Shown here: piece by piece, positions 49,120 to 57,571 of the stretch
Layout of the letters: every line of letters starts with the position of its first letter
How positions within the stretch are numbered: position 1 is the stretch's first letter
Assembly: GCA_022793675.1 (NCBI GenBank)
Contig: JAAWDH010000040.1
Span: forward strand, 26,542 to 90,541
DNA from: Oscillospiraceae bacterium
GTDB lineage: Bacteria > Bacillota > Clostridia > Oscillospirales > Ruminococcaceae
Reading direction: 5' to 3'
Length of the DNA: 64,000 nt
Notes under the pieces: model-generated
Databases searched by the model: none
Told to the model about the DNA's origin: nothing
Seen by the model: the letters and a program-made list of their open reading frames with translations, nothing else
Program-made: the position numbers and the translations under genes

Positions 49120-50937
49120 ATGTTTGAAAACCTTTGTATGGGCTGCATGGAAGACAAGGGGACGGAGGAAATCTGCCCTTTTTGCGGCTATGCCGAGTCC
49201 GCCCCCCGCATCCATACCTGCCTGCCGCCGCGGACGATGGTCGGGGAGCGCTACCTGGTGGGGCGGGTGCTTTCCTATAACGGCGAGGGCGTCAGCTACC
49301 TGGGCTACGACAGTATTTCCCGCCAAAAGGTCGAGGTGAGGGAATATTTCCCCGACACGCTGGCTGTCCGCGGCGAGGACGGCCAGAAGGTAACCGCCAA
49401 GCCGGGCTGCCAGATCCCTTTCAAGGCCAATATGAGCGATTTTGTTGAGTTGATGCAGCGCCTTTCGCGGCTGCGGTCGCTGAGCTGCCTTTGCCATGTA
49501 CTGGGCCTTGAAGAGCAGAACGACACCTTTTACGCTATTTTGGAGCATCCGGAGGGCGGCACGCTGCAGGAATACCTTGACCGCTGGGGGATGATGATGA
49601 CCTGGGGCGAGGCGGCCCAGATGCTGATGCCGGTGATGAAGACGCTGGAGCTTCTCCACGAAGCTGGGATTATCCACCGCGGCATTTCCGCCAGCACCAT
49701 CTACCGCACCAAAGACGGGCTTTTGAAGCTGGGCGGGTTTGGCATCAGTGCTGTCCGCGCTTCTCGGACCGAGCTGGCGGCGGAGCTGTTCCCGGGGTTT
49801 TCCGCGCCGGAACAGTATTCTGCGGTCAGCCCGCACGGCCCTTGGACGGATGTCTATGGGATGTCCGCCCTCCTTTACACCTGCGTCACCGGCGGGTGCC
49901 CGCCCGAGGCGCTGATCCGTTCCGCCGCCAGGGAGCTGCCGCCCCCCAGGGAGCTGAACGAAACCGTCCCGCCGCGGGTTTCGCTGGCCATTTTGCAGGG
50001 CCTTTCCTTGCAGCCCGAAAACCGTATCCAGTCGCTGCGCGACCTTGCGGCCCGGGTCGGCGGTTCGGAATCCGGGGCCGGCGGCGATTCGCCGACCATC
50101 TCAATGCCGGCTGCCAAACAGCCTGTACCGGAAAAACAAACTGCCGTTCGGCCGCAGCCGCCTAAAAGGACCGTCCGCGCCGAACCGGTCCGCGAGGAAC
50201 GCCGCCCTAGGCTGGTGCAGGGCACCAGCGACCGCCGGCTGCTGTTTACCAGTATGCTGGTGACGCTGCCGATTTTGCTGCTGATCCTGATTTTCACCTT
50301 CTGGTATTTGTTTGGCAATAAGCAGCGCGGCAATGGGGGTTCCTCCGACCCGTTTGATACCCCCAGCCTTCCTGTCGCCGCCAGCTCCAGCAGCAGCAGC
50401 GACCCCTGGGACGATTGGGGCAGCAGCGGGAGCCTGCCGGAATCCTCCCTGCCGGAAGAATCTTCCGAGCCTTTGGAGGAGTCTTCCGAGCCGCTCGACG
50501 AGGAATCCTCCGAGCTGGACGACGGCTTGGTGCCGATGGTTAATCTGGTGGGGCAGCAATACGACGCCGTTGTGAAAAACCCGGCGTTCCTTGTCGTCTG
50601 TACCCTTGAGGAGCCGGAGTATATCTACAGCGAGGTGAGCGCCGCCGGCATCATCCTTTGGCAGAGCGTCGCCGCCGATACCCCGGTCGAGCCGGGCAGC
50701 CCGGTGCGGATCAAGGTGAGCAAAGGCTCGCAGTATGTCCGTATCCCTTCCTATGAAAAGCGGCTGCAAGAGGATTATCTGGCCGAGTTGGAAAAGCTGG
50801 GGATCCTCTATGCTGTCGAGCAGCGTTCGGATTCCCCGTATCCTGCGGGGTATGTAGTGGGGCTTAGCCAGATGGAAGGCAGCAAGTACGATCTGGAGAA
50901 CAAGTCTGTGCTGACGGTTTACGTGTCAGATAAATAG
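49120..50937 (+). CDS. Membrane-anchored zinc-ribbon pseudokinase with PASTA-like tail
   Basis: 605 residues. Order: zinc ribbon CMGCMEDKGTEEICPFCG (6-23), protein-kinase fold about 42-310, a Pro/Arg-rich linker, one membrane span about 374-398, a Ser/Glu-rich stalk, and PASTA-like repeats about 470-605. All three key catalytic residues are gone: the ATP Lys is Arg (KVEVREYFP), HRD is HRG (IIHRGISAS) and DFG is GFG (KLGGFGIS). The glycine loop GEGVSYLGY is kept. PASTA domains of PknB/PrkC bind peptidoglycan fragments, so this may sense the wall but should not phosphorylate. GGGAGGCGAGGG precedes the ATG. Its last 65 bp are repeated at 52643-52707. Confidence 0.88.
   Translation: MFENLCMGCMEDKGTEEICPFCGYAESAPRIHTCLPPRTMVGERYLVGRVLSYNGEGVSYLGYDSISRQKVEVREYFPDTLAVRGEDGQKVTAKPGCQIPFKANMSDFVELMQRLSRLRSLSCLCHVLGLEEQNDTFYAILEHPEGGTLQEYLDRWGMMMTWGEAAQMLMPVMKTLELLHEAGIIHRGISASTIYRTKDGLLKLGGFGISAVRASRTELAAELFPGFSAPEQYSAVSPHGPWTDVYGMSALLYTCVTGGCPPEALIRSAARELPPPRELNETVPPRVSLAILQGLSLQPENRIQSLRDLAARVGGSESGAGGDSPTISMPAAKQPVPEKQTAVRPQPPKRTVRAEPVREERRPRLVQGTSDRRLLFTSMLVTLPILLLILIFTFWYLFGNKQRGNGGSSDPFDTPSLPVAASSSSSSDPWDDWGSSGSLPESSLPEESSEPLEESSEPLDEESSELDDGLVPMVNLVGQQYDAVVKNPAFLVVCTLEEPEYIYSEVSAAGIILWQSVAADTPVEPGSPVRIKVSKGSQYVRIPSYEKRLQEDYLAELEKLGILYAVEQRSDSPYPAGYVVGLSQMEGSKYDLENKSVLTVYVSDK
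50873..50937 (+). repeat. 65-bp direct repeat, left copy
   Basis: The 3' end of the pseudokinase gene through its stop codon. The right copy at 52643-52707 differs at two of 65 positions. Together they bracket the AT-rich lipoprotein gene. Confidence 0.92.
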
Positions 50938-50943
50938 GAAAAG

Positions 50944-50981
50944 AAGCGCAGCACGTCTTTATAGGGCGTGCTGCGCTTTTG
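50944..50981 (+). terminator. Terminator after the pseudokinase gene
   Basis: AAGCGCAGCACG / CGTGCTGCGCTT, 12-bp stem with an 11-nt loop and T tail. Confidence 0.85.
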
Positions 50982-51018
50982 TAATTTGAACCCAGAGAGA
51001 AGTTTGTGAAAGCTGCTA

Positions 51019-51156
51019 AAAAGTATACTTTTCGGTAAGGCTTCGCCACTCTTCTCTACGACTATGATTTTACCATAAAACGTAAAATTTTGCAAGAGGT
51101 AGGCGAGAAAAACATGTACAAAAATCCGAATTACCGAAAAGTATACTTTTTGGTAA
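51019..51156. promoter_or_regulatory. Two copies of an AAAAGTATACTTTT palindrome
   Basis: Left copy 51019-51032 followed by CGGTAA; right copy is a 26-bp near-perfect palindrome 51131-51156 (TTACC...GGTAA, one mismatched pair). They lie 112 bp apart in the leader region of the lipoprotein gene and may be operator sites for an unknown regulator. Confidence 0.55.
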
Positions 51157-51196
51157 TTTCTCACCGTACTTTGTCTGACTGGAAAGGAAGGATAAA

Positions 51197-52624
51197 ATGA
51201 AGAAAATATTATTGCTGTTGCTCGCGTTTTGTTTCTCTGTTTCTCTTGTTGCTTGTGGCAATGACACTGGCATCGAAAATCTTACAAAAAGTCAGCAGCA
51301 GACCGAAAACAGTAGCGTTGAAACTACGCTGCCAAGTGATGGAGTGGAGCAGTCTAATGATAAATCGGAGCAATCCAATGAGGAATTAGGGGCATTCAAC
51401 AAAAACGCTTCACTCGCTGAAACGGTGCTGGTTGATGAAGGCGGCGTAAAGATTACTGCAACGGGTTTGAATTATACAAACTACTCTGTAGAGCTGGAAC
51501 TCGCCATTGAGAATAGCAGCGGCAAAGACCTGTCGTTCATTAGCGGTTCTATGGGATATAGCTGTAACTCTATCAATGGGTATATGGTGAGCGGCGGTTA
51601 TCTGAACTGTGATGTTGCAGACGGTAAGAAAGCAAATGACTCTATCGGCTTTGACTATGATGAACTAATGCTTTTTGGGATCAATGAAATTTCTGATATG
51701 GAGATTGGTTTCGATATGTCAGATAAGGATTATAATCATACGTACTCTGGCCCCCGGCAGGTGAAAACATCTGCGTTTGATGCTCATGATTACAGCAAGG
51801 ATTACTATCAGGAAACTATTGCAAGTCGTGCTGCGATGGACACTTATCATTATGACATTACCCATTTCTCGCAGGATGCGCTTTACGATGTGAACGGCGT
51901 AAAATTGCTTTCAAGTGGCGTGATGATAAATCGTGATGGTGAGACTGCTTTGCTTTTAGAATTGGAGAACACCACGAGCGATATGGTGTATGTATCTACT
52001 TCTGATATTGCAATCAATGGTTTGGTTGTGAGCAACTCCATCTGGTCAACTGATGCAATTAATCCAGGCAAACATGGCATTATTAATGTTGAGCTTTCTT
52101 CTGTTTTTAATTCGGAATATTGGGATATTTATGGAATCAAAGATGTCGGCTCTGTTACTCTTTCTTTAAGTCAGCGTGACTCTGAGGGAAATGACATTAC
52201 GGACAAGTCTTCGGTTGAGGTCGTTGTCCCTGACGTAAAAGCTGAGTATGATGCGACTGGCAAAGAAGTTTATAATAATGGCGGTTTGCGAATTGTGGCC
52301 AAAACCCTTCTTGAAGATCCGTCTGAATACAGTTCGGATGTATATGTATTACTGCTTGCAGAAAATAAAAGCGGAAAAACACTTTCTATTGACGATGTGT
52401 ATAATTCGCTTTTTGTAAATAATTTTATGACGAGCTATTTCTACTCTGGCAGAGAGCTTGCCGATGGAGAATGTGCTGCTCTTGAAATTGAGCTGAGGGG
52501 AAATTCTTTGGAAGAAAATAAGATAGCTTCTGCTTCCGAAATAAAGGAGATTGAGGTTAAATTTGAAATCAAAGAGGGGCGCACTACTATTGATGAACCT
52601 ACGGTAAAGATTTCATTCGAATAA
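51197..52624 (+). CDS. AT-rich lipoprotein, unknown
   Basis: 475 residues. Signal peptide and lipobox are clear: KKILLLLLAFCFSVSLVACG, with Cys about residue 20, then a Ser/Gln/Asn-rich linker and about three repeated beta-sandwich-like segments (VKITATGLNYTNYSVELELA; VKLLSSGVMINRDGETALLL; LRIVAKTLLEDPSEYSSDVY), so probably three Ig-like domains on the cell surface. Codon use and AT content are quite unlike the neighbours. AAAGGAAGGA precedes the ATG. The gene sits in an insert bounded by 65-bp direct repeats, so it is a recent cargo gene. Function unknown. Confidence 0.85.
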   Translation: MKKILLLLLAFCFSVSLVACGNDTGIENLTKSQQQTENSSVETTLPSDGVEQSNDKSEQSNEELGAFNKNASLAETVLVDEGGVKITATGLNYTNYSVELELAIENSSGKDLSFISGSMGYSCNSINGYMVSGGYLNCDVADGKKANDSIGFDYDELMLFGINEISDMEIGFDMSDKDYNHTYSGPRQVKTSAFDAHDYSKDYYQETIASRAAMDTYHYDITHFSQDALYDVNGVKLLSSGVMINRDGETALLLELENTTSDMVYVSTSDIAINGLVVSNSIWSTDAINPGKHGIINVELSSVFNSEYWDIYGIKDVGSVTLSLSQRDSEGNDITDKSSVEVVVPDVKAEYDATGKEVYNNGGLRIVAKTLLEDPSEYSSDVYVLLLAENKSGKTLSIDDVYNSLFVNNFMTSYFYSGRELADGECAALEIELRGNSLEENKIASASEIKEIEVKFEIKEGRTTIDEPTVKISFE

Positions 52625-52642
52625 TACGATTTTCGTAACGGC

Positions 52643-52707
52643 TGGAGGGCAGCAAGTACGATCTGGAGAACAAGTCTGTGCTGACGGTTTATGTGTCAGA
52701 TAAATAG
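52643..52707 (+). repeat. 65-bp direct repeat, right copy
   Basis: Copy of the end of the pseudokinase gene; see left copy at 50873-50937. Not a functional frame here: it has no upstream coding sequence. Confidence 0.92.
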
Positions 52708-52720
52708 AAAAAACAAAAGT

Positions 52721-52756
52721 AATCCGTTCCCGGCAAAGGGGGCGGATTCCTTTTTG
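52721..52756 (+). terminator. Terminator after the right repeat
   Basis: AATCCG / CGGATT stem around CCCGG/GGG pairs, then CCTTTTTG. Possibly the ancestral terminator of the pseudokinase gene. Confidence 0.6.
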
Positions 52757-52760
52757 GGTT

Positions 52761-52838
52761 ATGAGCGAGATGGTCTATATCCTTGTACTCCTTATCATTT
52801 TGACCGATTTCCTCGTGAAAATCAATAAAAAAGGATAA
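52761..52838 (+). CDS. Hydrophobic toxin-like peptide (type I TA candidate)
   Basis: 25 residues, MSEMVYILVLLIILTDFLVK then INKKG: a single membrane-spanning helix with a lysine-rich C-terminus, the form of type I toxins such as those paired with antisense RNAs in C. difficile and B. subtilis. Its 3' end overlaps the convergent small RNA 4 by 13 bases, the usual geometry. A homologous remnant occurs at 10710-10757 beside small RNA 2. Weak points: no clear promoter and no good ribosome site, so it may be silent or read from upstream. Confidence 0.55.
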   Translation: MSEMVYILVLLIILTDFLVKINKKG

Positions 52839-52919
52839 ATCCGCCACCCCTCAGTAAAGCGTTGGCGGATTTATCTGTAAACACTTGAGGGCCAAACCGC
52901 CTATCGCGGTATGCCTTAC
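52826..52919 (-). ncRNA. Small RNA 4, candidate antitoxin RNA
   Basis: About 94 nt, from a perfect promoter to a terminator stem (GATAAATCCGCCA / TGGCGGATTTATC, T6). The 5' head AATAAAACCGTAAGGCATACC matches small RNAs 2 and 3 (AAGGCGTACC, AAGGCGCGCC). Its terminator overlaps the stop codon region of the toxin-like peptide, so it is antisense to the 3' end of that message. Confidence 0.7.
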
Positions 52920-52925
52920 GGTTTT

Positions 52926-52954
52926 ATTATAAGCTTTTTCTGCGGGGTTGTCAA
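52926..52954 (-). promoter_or_regulatory. Promoter of small RNA 4
   Basis: Minus strand TTGACA, 17 nt, TATAAT: full consensus. Confidence 0.85.
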
Positions 52955-52974
52955 GCTGTCAATTATTATCGGAT

Positions 52975-53454
52975 TTAGCTGAACAGATGCCCCAGCGCGC
53001 CGAAAACCCCGGCGCTGGCTGCGCCCATAATCAGCCCGGCCATCAACACCCCCAGCGTCACTGCCAGCACGCTCGATTTAAAGTCCATGTCCAAAAGGCT
53101 GGCTGCCAGCGTGCCTGTCCAGGCCCCCGTCCCAGGGATGGGGATACCCACAAAGAGCATCAGCGCGATAAAAAGGCCGCGGCCCGCCTTGCGCTTGAGC
53201 CTTTGCCCGGCGTGCTCGCCCTTGACGAGGAACCAGGAGAAAAGCTTGCCGATATAGGGCTTTTTCGCGCCCCATTCTAGGATCTTGCGGGCAAAGAGGA
53301 AAATAAACGGCACCGGGATCATGTTGCCGACAATCGCCACCGCGTAGGAAGCCGGCAGCGGCAGCTCCATCAGCTGGGAATAGGGGATAGCAAAACGAAG
53401 CTCCAAAAGCGGAACCATGGATACCAGCAGCACCAGCAGGTATTTCTGAAACAC
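52975..53454 (-). CDS. Small membrane protein, COG2426 (Sm_multidrug_ex) family
   Basis: 159 residues with four to five membrane spans. Family text: VSMVPLLELRFAIPYSQLME, NMIPVPFIFLFARKILEW, LMLFVGIPIPGTGAWTGTLA. Annotated as putative small multidrug export protein by homology, but the function has not been shown. Starts at GTG with GGAGGG 7 nt upstream. Same direction as the VOC gene 36 bp upstream; likely co-transcribed. Confidence 0.88.
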   Translation of the reverse strand: MFQKYLLVLLVSMVPLLELRFAIPYSQLMELPLPASYAVAIVGNMIPVPFIFLFARKILEWGAKKPYIGKLFSWFLVKGEHAGQRLKRKAGRGLFIALMLFVGIPIPGTGAWTGTLAASLLDMDFKSSVLAVTLGVLMAGLIMGAASAGVFGALGHLFS

Positions 53455-53490
53455 AGGCAGACCCTCCAGCTTTTCGTGATTGGTCAGGTT

Positions 53491-53880
53491 TTACTTTTCG
53501 TGGAAAAACTCCAGCAGCTCGCCGTTAAGGCCCCGTACAAAGGCGATCCGTACCGGCAGCGGCGCGGGGGTGGACTCGATGGTCAGGTCTGTCGGGGGCA
53601 TATGGGAGGAAGCGCCGGCTTTGAGGGCGGCTTCGTAGGCGGCGTCGGTGTCGTCGACGGAGAAAGCGATGTGCAGCCATTTTTCAGTTTCGGGGACGGC
53701 TGTATCGCCGCCGGAGAAAATCTCCAGCATCCCGCCGTCGCCGATGTCGATCATGCAGGCTTTTTTCTGGTCGGTGCTCCAGTCGCGGACAAGCGTAAAA
53801 CCCAGGCCTTTGATGTAGAAATCGAGCGTTTTGTCAAAATCGGCAGCGTTGATTGCTGCATGGTGGAAGCCCATTTTCAT
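53491..53880 (-). CDS. VOC-family (glyoxalase-like) protein
   Basis: 129 residues with the paired beta-alpha-beta-beta-beta modules: FHHAAINAADFDKTLDFYIK (first metal His), WLHIAFSVDDTDAAYEAALK (second), ending GLNGELLEFFHEK with the metal Glu. Could be a lactoylglutathione-lyase relative, isomerase or resistance protein; the substrate is not evident. AAGGGA lies about 11 nt before the ATG. Confidence 0.88.
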   Translation of the reverse strand: MKMGFHHAAINAADFDKTLDFYIKGLGFTLVRDWSTDQKKACMIDIGDGGMLEIFSGGDTAVPETEKWLHIAFSVDDTDAAYEAALKAGASSHMPPTDLTIESTPAPLPVRIAFVRGLNGELLEFFHEK

Positions 53881-54056
53881 GATGTTTTGTCCCTTTCTTT
53901 GTTGGAATTCATGGGGGCGTCGGCCCGCTTTCCCTTATTGTACCGTAAAAGCTGCAAAGATGCAAGGGGTTTTTTGTTAAATTTTACGGAAGAAAAGCTT
54001 AGCGGGCGCTGGGGAAAGGTTTTTCTGAAAAAAAGTGAAAAAAATCCAAAAAAGGC

Positions 54057-54085
54057 TGGACGTTTTCCGGAAAATAGTGTACAAT
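54057..54085 (+). promoter_or_regulatory. nagB promoter with embedded palindrome
   Basis: TGGACG, 17 nt, TACAAT, with the palindrome TTTTCCGGAAAA (54063-54074) filling the spacer: a likely operator for repression. Confidence 0.55.
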
Positions 54086-54141
54086 AGCTTTAGAGGGCTG
54101 CCCGGCGGGCAGCTCACGCGACATTGAAAGGATGATTAAAC

Positions 54142-54879
54142 ATGAAGCTGATTGTTTCTAAGGACTATGCCGAGATGTGCCAGAAGGTAGCGAGGCTTTT
54201 TGCAGCCCAGATTACCCTCAAACCCGCGTCGGTGCTGGGCCTGGCCACAGGGTCTACGCCGGTGGGGATGTATGCCGAGCTGGTGACCAAATATAAAGAG
54301 GGCCGGCTGGATTTCAGCGCGGTCCGTACGGTGAACCTTGACGAATATGTGGGGCTGACTGGCGACAACGACCAGAGCTACCGCTATTTCATGAACCACA
54401 ACCTGTTTGACCTGGTCAATATCGATAAGGCAAATACCCATGTCCCTAACGGCATGGCGGCGGACCCCGCGGCCGAGTGCGCGGCTTACGACCAGGTTGT
54501 CGAGTCGATGGGCGGCGTGGATATCCAGCTGTTGGGCATCGGCAACAATGGGCACATCGGCTTTAACGAGCCTTGCGGCCATTTCCCGGTGGATACCCAT
54601 TTGGTGGATCTGACTGAGAGCACGATTACAGCGAACGCCCGGTTCTTTGCTACGATGGACGAGGTGCCGCGCCAGGCGCTGACGATGGGGATCGGCACGA
54701 TTATGAAGGCCAAGAAGGTAGTGCTGATGGCCAGCGGCAAGGCCAAGGCCCAGATTATCCGCGATACGATGTTCGGGCCGGTTACTCCGAACGTCCCGGC
54801 GTCGGTATTGCAGCTGCACCCAGACGCCCTGGTTTTTGTGGACGAGGAAGCCTATTCGGTCATTGCGGCTGAAAAGTAA
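54142..54879 (+). CDS. nagB: Glucosamine-6-phosphate deaminase
   Basis: 245 residues. Converts glucosamine-6-phosphate to fructose-6-phosphate and ammonia. Signatures: LGLATGSTPVGMYAELV, VNLDEYVGLTGDNDQSYRYF (catalytic Asp), LLGIGNNGHIGFNEPCGHF (His/Glu of the active site), and ALTMGIGTIMKAKKVVLMAS. Length matches NagB of Firmicutes. It stands alone, without nagA or a PTS gene, under a promoter with an embedded palindrome and followed by a strong terminator. GAAAGGATG is upstream of the ATG. Confidence 0.96.
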   Translation: MKLIVSKDYAEMCQKVARLFAAQITLKPASVLGLATGSTPVGMYAELVTKYKEGRLDFSAVRTVNLDEYVGLTGDNDQSYRYFMNHNLFDLVNIDKANTHVPNGMAADPAAECAAYDQVVESMGGVDIQLLGIGNNGHIGFNEPCGHFPVDTHLVDLTESTITANARFFATMDEVPRQALTMGIGTIMKAKKVVLMASGKAKAQIIRDTMFGPVTPNVPASVLQLHPDALVFVDEEAYSVIAAEK

Positions 54880-54894
54880 GTTTTGCAGCGGCAG

Positions 54895-54933
54895 AAGACC
54901 CGCACGCTGGCTAACGCCAACGTGCGGGTCTTT
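54895..54933. terminator. Terminator between nagB and the hybrid kinase
   Basis: AAGACCCGCACG / CGTGCGGGTCTT with inner TGGC/GCCA pairs, T run on the plus side and A run on the other; serves both converging genes. Confidence 0.88.
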
Positions 54934-54934
54934 G

Positions 54935-57571
54935 CTATTCAATCAGCGTGCGGACGGTCTGTTCCAGTACGGCCATGTCTACCGGTTTGGCGACGTGGGC
55001 GTTCATCCCTGCCTCCAGCGCGTCGCGGATATCTTCGGCGAAGGCGTTGGCCGTCATTGCGATGATTGGGATTTTCAGCGCCAGCGCGTGCCCGGAATCG
55101 CGGACGGCGCGTGCGGCCTCATAGCCGTTCATAATCGGCATCTGCACGTCCATCAGGATTAGGCGGTACTGTCCAGGCGACGATTTTTCAAAAGCCTCCA
55201 GCACAAGCTCGCCGTTTTCGTAGATTTCGCAGGTGGCCCCGGCGATGTCTAGGAGTTCCCCGAGGATCTCGGCGTTGATTTCGTTGTCTTCGGCGACCAG
55301 GATGTGCATCCCGGCAAGGATGCTTTGTTCTTCCGGTTCCAGCGCCTCCGGTTCGCTGCCGCCCGCCAGCACCGCTTCGACCTTCTGGCGGAAGCTGGTG
55401 AGGAAAAAGGGCTTGGGGAGGAAGGCGTTGACCCCGGCGGCCTTGGCCTCCTCCTCGGCGTCCATCCAGTCATAGCTGGTGAGGATGATGATCGGCGGGT
55501 CGGGCATTTTGCTGATTTCCGCCGCAGCCGCCACGCCGTCCAGCCCGGGCATCTTCCAGTCCAGCAGCAGCACATGGTAGGGCTTGCCGGCGTCGGCGGC
55601 CTGTTTGGTTCGTTCGACGGCGCTTTTTCCGTCCAGCACATAGTCAACTGTGACGCCGGTGTCTTTCATCGTCATCTGGACATTCTGGCAGACGACCTCC
55701 TCGTCGTCCACTGACAGCATCCGGGTAATGCCGTGCTTTTCCCAGAAGCCCTGGTCGATATCGTGTTCGCTGATATGCAGTTCCAGGTCGACGGTGAATA
55801 CCGAGCCTTTGCCTTTTTCGCTTTCGACGGCGATGCTGCCGCCCATCAGCTCCAGCAGGTTTTTGGTGATGGCCATGCCCAGCCCGGTGCCCTGGATTTT
55901 GTTGGTAACGCTGTCCTCTTCGCGGGTAAAGGCGTGGAAAATTTTGCCGACGTATTCTTTGCTCATGCCGTAGCCGTTGTCGGCGACGGTAAAGCGGTAG
56001 CGGGCCAGCTGGCGGGTGTGCTGGGGCAGTTCCTGGACGGTCAGTGTGACCATGCCGCCGTCGGGGGTATATTTGACGGCGTTGGAGAGCAGGTTCAAAA
56101 GGATCTGGTCCAGGCGCAGTTTATCCATGACCACCCGCTCGTGCCGCAGGTCGCGGCTGTAGACCTCGAAGGTGTGGCCCTTGGCCTTCATCTGGGGGCG
56201 GATGATGGAATCAATGCCTTCGATCAGCTCCACGATGCTTTCGTCGGAGAGGTTGAGGGTCGTTTTCCCGGCCTCGATTTTGCTGATGTCCAAGATATCG
56301 TTGATCAGCCCCAGCAGGTGCTGGCTGGAGGCGGTGATTTTCCGGGTATATTCCCGGACCTTTTCGGGGGTTTCGGCGTCCCTTGCAAGCAGCGTCGAAA
56401 AGCCGAAAATGGCGTTCATCGGCGTGCGGATATCGTGGCTCATGTTGGAGAGGAAGGAGCTTTTGGCGCGGTTGGCCTCGGCGGCGATTTGCAGCGCCTG
56501 TTCCGCCGTTTCTTTGGAGCGGGCCAGCATCGCGTTGGTCTGGGCCAGGCGGCCGTTCAGGTCTTCCTGCCGGCGGAGGCTTTCCTGTTCCTGCAAAAAG
56601 AGCCTGGTGCTGGTCTGCTGCCGGATTACTGAAACCACCGCCAGCACCAGCATCGCGAAAAGGATAGCCGCCAGCAAAAGCAGCATCCTTATCACGGCGT
56701 TTACCATGCTGACGGTGCCCTCGGCGGCCGACGCCGCCGGGATTAGGAACAGCAGCAGCGTGTCGTACTGGGGCAGCGAGGTTAAGCAGTAGTAGTATTC
56801 GACGTTGTCATAAAAGAAGTTGGTACAGATGGTGCTGTTTTCCGCCAGGGCGGCTTCGATATCGGGGTAAGCCTGTCCCTCCAGCCCTTCCAGCTCGGTG
56901 AGGACGTTATAAGCGGTGATGCTGCCGTCGTCCTCGGCGTTGTCGTGCATCCGGGTGCCGTCGCCTTTGAGGATATAGCTTACGCTGCGGTTGCCATAGG
57001 CAGCGCTGTCATAGTAGTGGGCAAAGGCATGGATGTCTTTTAAAAGGATCAGATGGGTGAAGGTCTCGCCGGCGTTGGTATGCAGCGGCGCGTCGAGCTT
57101 CTGTACAAACACCCAGCAGCCGTTTTGGAAAAGGTAGCTGTTGGCGATGAAAGCGCAGCGTTCCTCCCCGCCGGCAATCTGGTCAAGGTTTTCCCAAACC
57201 CCATGCTGGCCGTTGATGTCATAGTAGACGCCCTGGCTGTCTAAAAGCACCAGCGAGGTATCGTAAGTGTCTGTTTTCAACAGGGTGTTCAGCGACGCAA
57301 CCGCTTTCCCCAGCGCCTGGACGTTCTCAAATTTTTGGCCTTTTAAGCTGCTGACCGCCGCCGCAAGATAACGCCAGTGGAAGTCGAGCGCGTTATTCAG
57401 GTTGGCCCGTACCTGGGCGGTAAGCTCGGTGAGCTGGGAGGTGCGTTCGATAAAGATTTGCTTTTGCAGGTAATGGTTGAAGCCAAGCCCGCCGCTTAGC
57501 AAAGCAAGTAGCAGCGCCGCCGTCAGCGCTGCTGAAAGCAGGATATTCCGTTTGCGTCCATGAAGTTTCAT
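54935..57571 (-). CDS. Membrane hybrid sensor histidine kinase with two receiver domains
   Basis: 878 residues. First span about 10-30, extracellular sensor region about 31-285 (PAS/Cache-like), second span about 290-315, coiled coil, HisKA with SSFLSNMSHDIRTPMNAIFG (His about 378), HATPase with NLLSNAVKYTPDGG and GTGLGMAITKNLLELMGGSI, then two receiver domains with VLLLDWKMPGLDGVA and RLILMDVQMPIMNGYE. No DNA-binding part, so output goes to a separate partner or through the second receiver. In Firmicutes such proteins often carry a Cache domain for small ligands. The cognate regulator is not adjacent. Confidence 0.93.
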   Translation of the reverse strand: MKLHGRKRNILLSAALTAALLLALLSGGLGFNHYLQKQIFIERTSQLTELTAQVRANLNNALDFHWRYLAAAVSSLKGQKFENVQALGKAVASLNTLLKTDTYDTSLVLLDSQGVYYDINGQHGVWENLDQIAGGEERCAFIANSYLFQNGCWVFVQKLDAPLHTNAGETFTHLILLKDIHAFAHYYDSAAYGNRSVSYILKGDGTRMHDNAEDDGSITAYNVLTELEGLEGQAYPDIEAALAENSTICTNFFYDNVEYYYCLTSLPQYDTLLLFLIPAASAAEGTVSMVNAVIRMLLLLAAILFAMLVLAVVSVIRQQTSTRLFLQEQESLRRQEDLNGRLAQTNAMLARSKETAEQALQIAAEANRAKSSFLSNMSHDIRTPMNAIFGFSTLLARDAETPEKVREYTRKITASSQHLLGLINDILDISKIEAGKTTLNLSDESIVELIEGIDSIIRPQMKAKGHTFEVYSRDLRHERVVMDKLRLDQILLNLLSNAVKYTPDGGMVTLTVQELPQHTRQLARYRFTVADNGYGMSKEYVGKIFHAFTREEDSVTNKIQGTGLGMAITKNLLELMGGSIAVESEKGKGSVFTVDLELHISEHDIDQGFWEKHGITRMLSVDDEEVVCQNVQMTMKDTGVTVDYVLDGKSAVERTKQAADAGKPYHVLLLDWKMPGLDGVAAAAEISKMPDPPIIILTSYDWMDAEEEAKAAGVNAFLPKPFFLTSFRQKVEAVLAGGSEPEALEPEEQSILAGMHILVAEDNEINAEILGELLDIAGATCEIYENGELVLEAFEKSSPGQYRLILMDVQMPIMNGYEAARAVRDSGHALALKIPIIAMTANAFAEDIRDALEAGMNAHVAKPVDMAVLEQTVRTLIE

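Noticed and set aside
53476..54087. Plus-strand frame opposite the VOC gene
   Set aside because: Antisense shadow extending into the nagB leader; no start signals.
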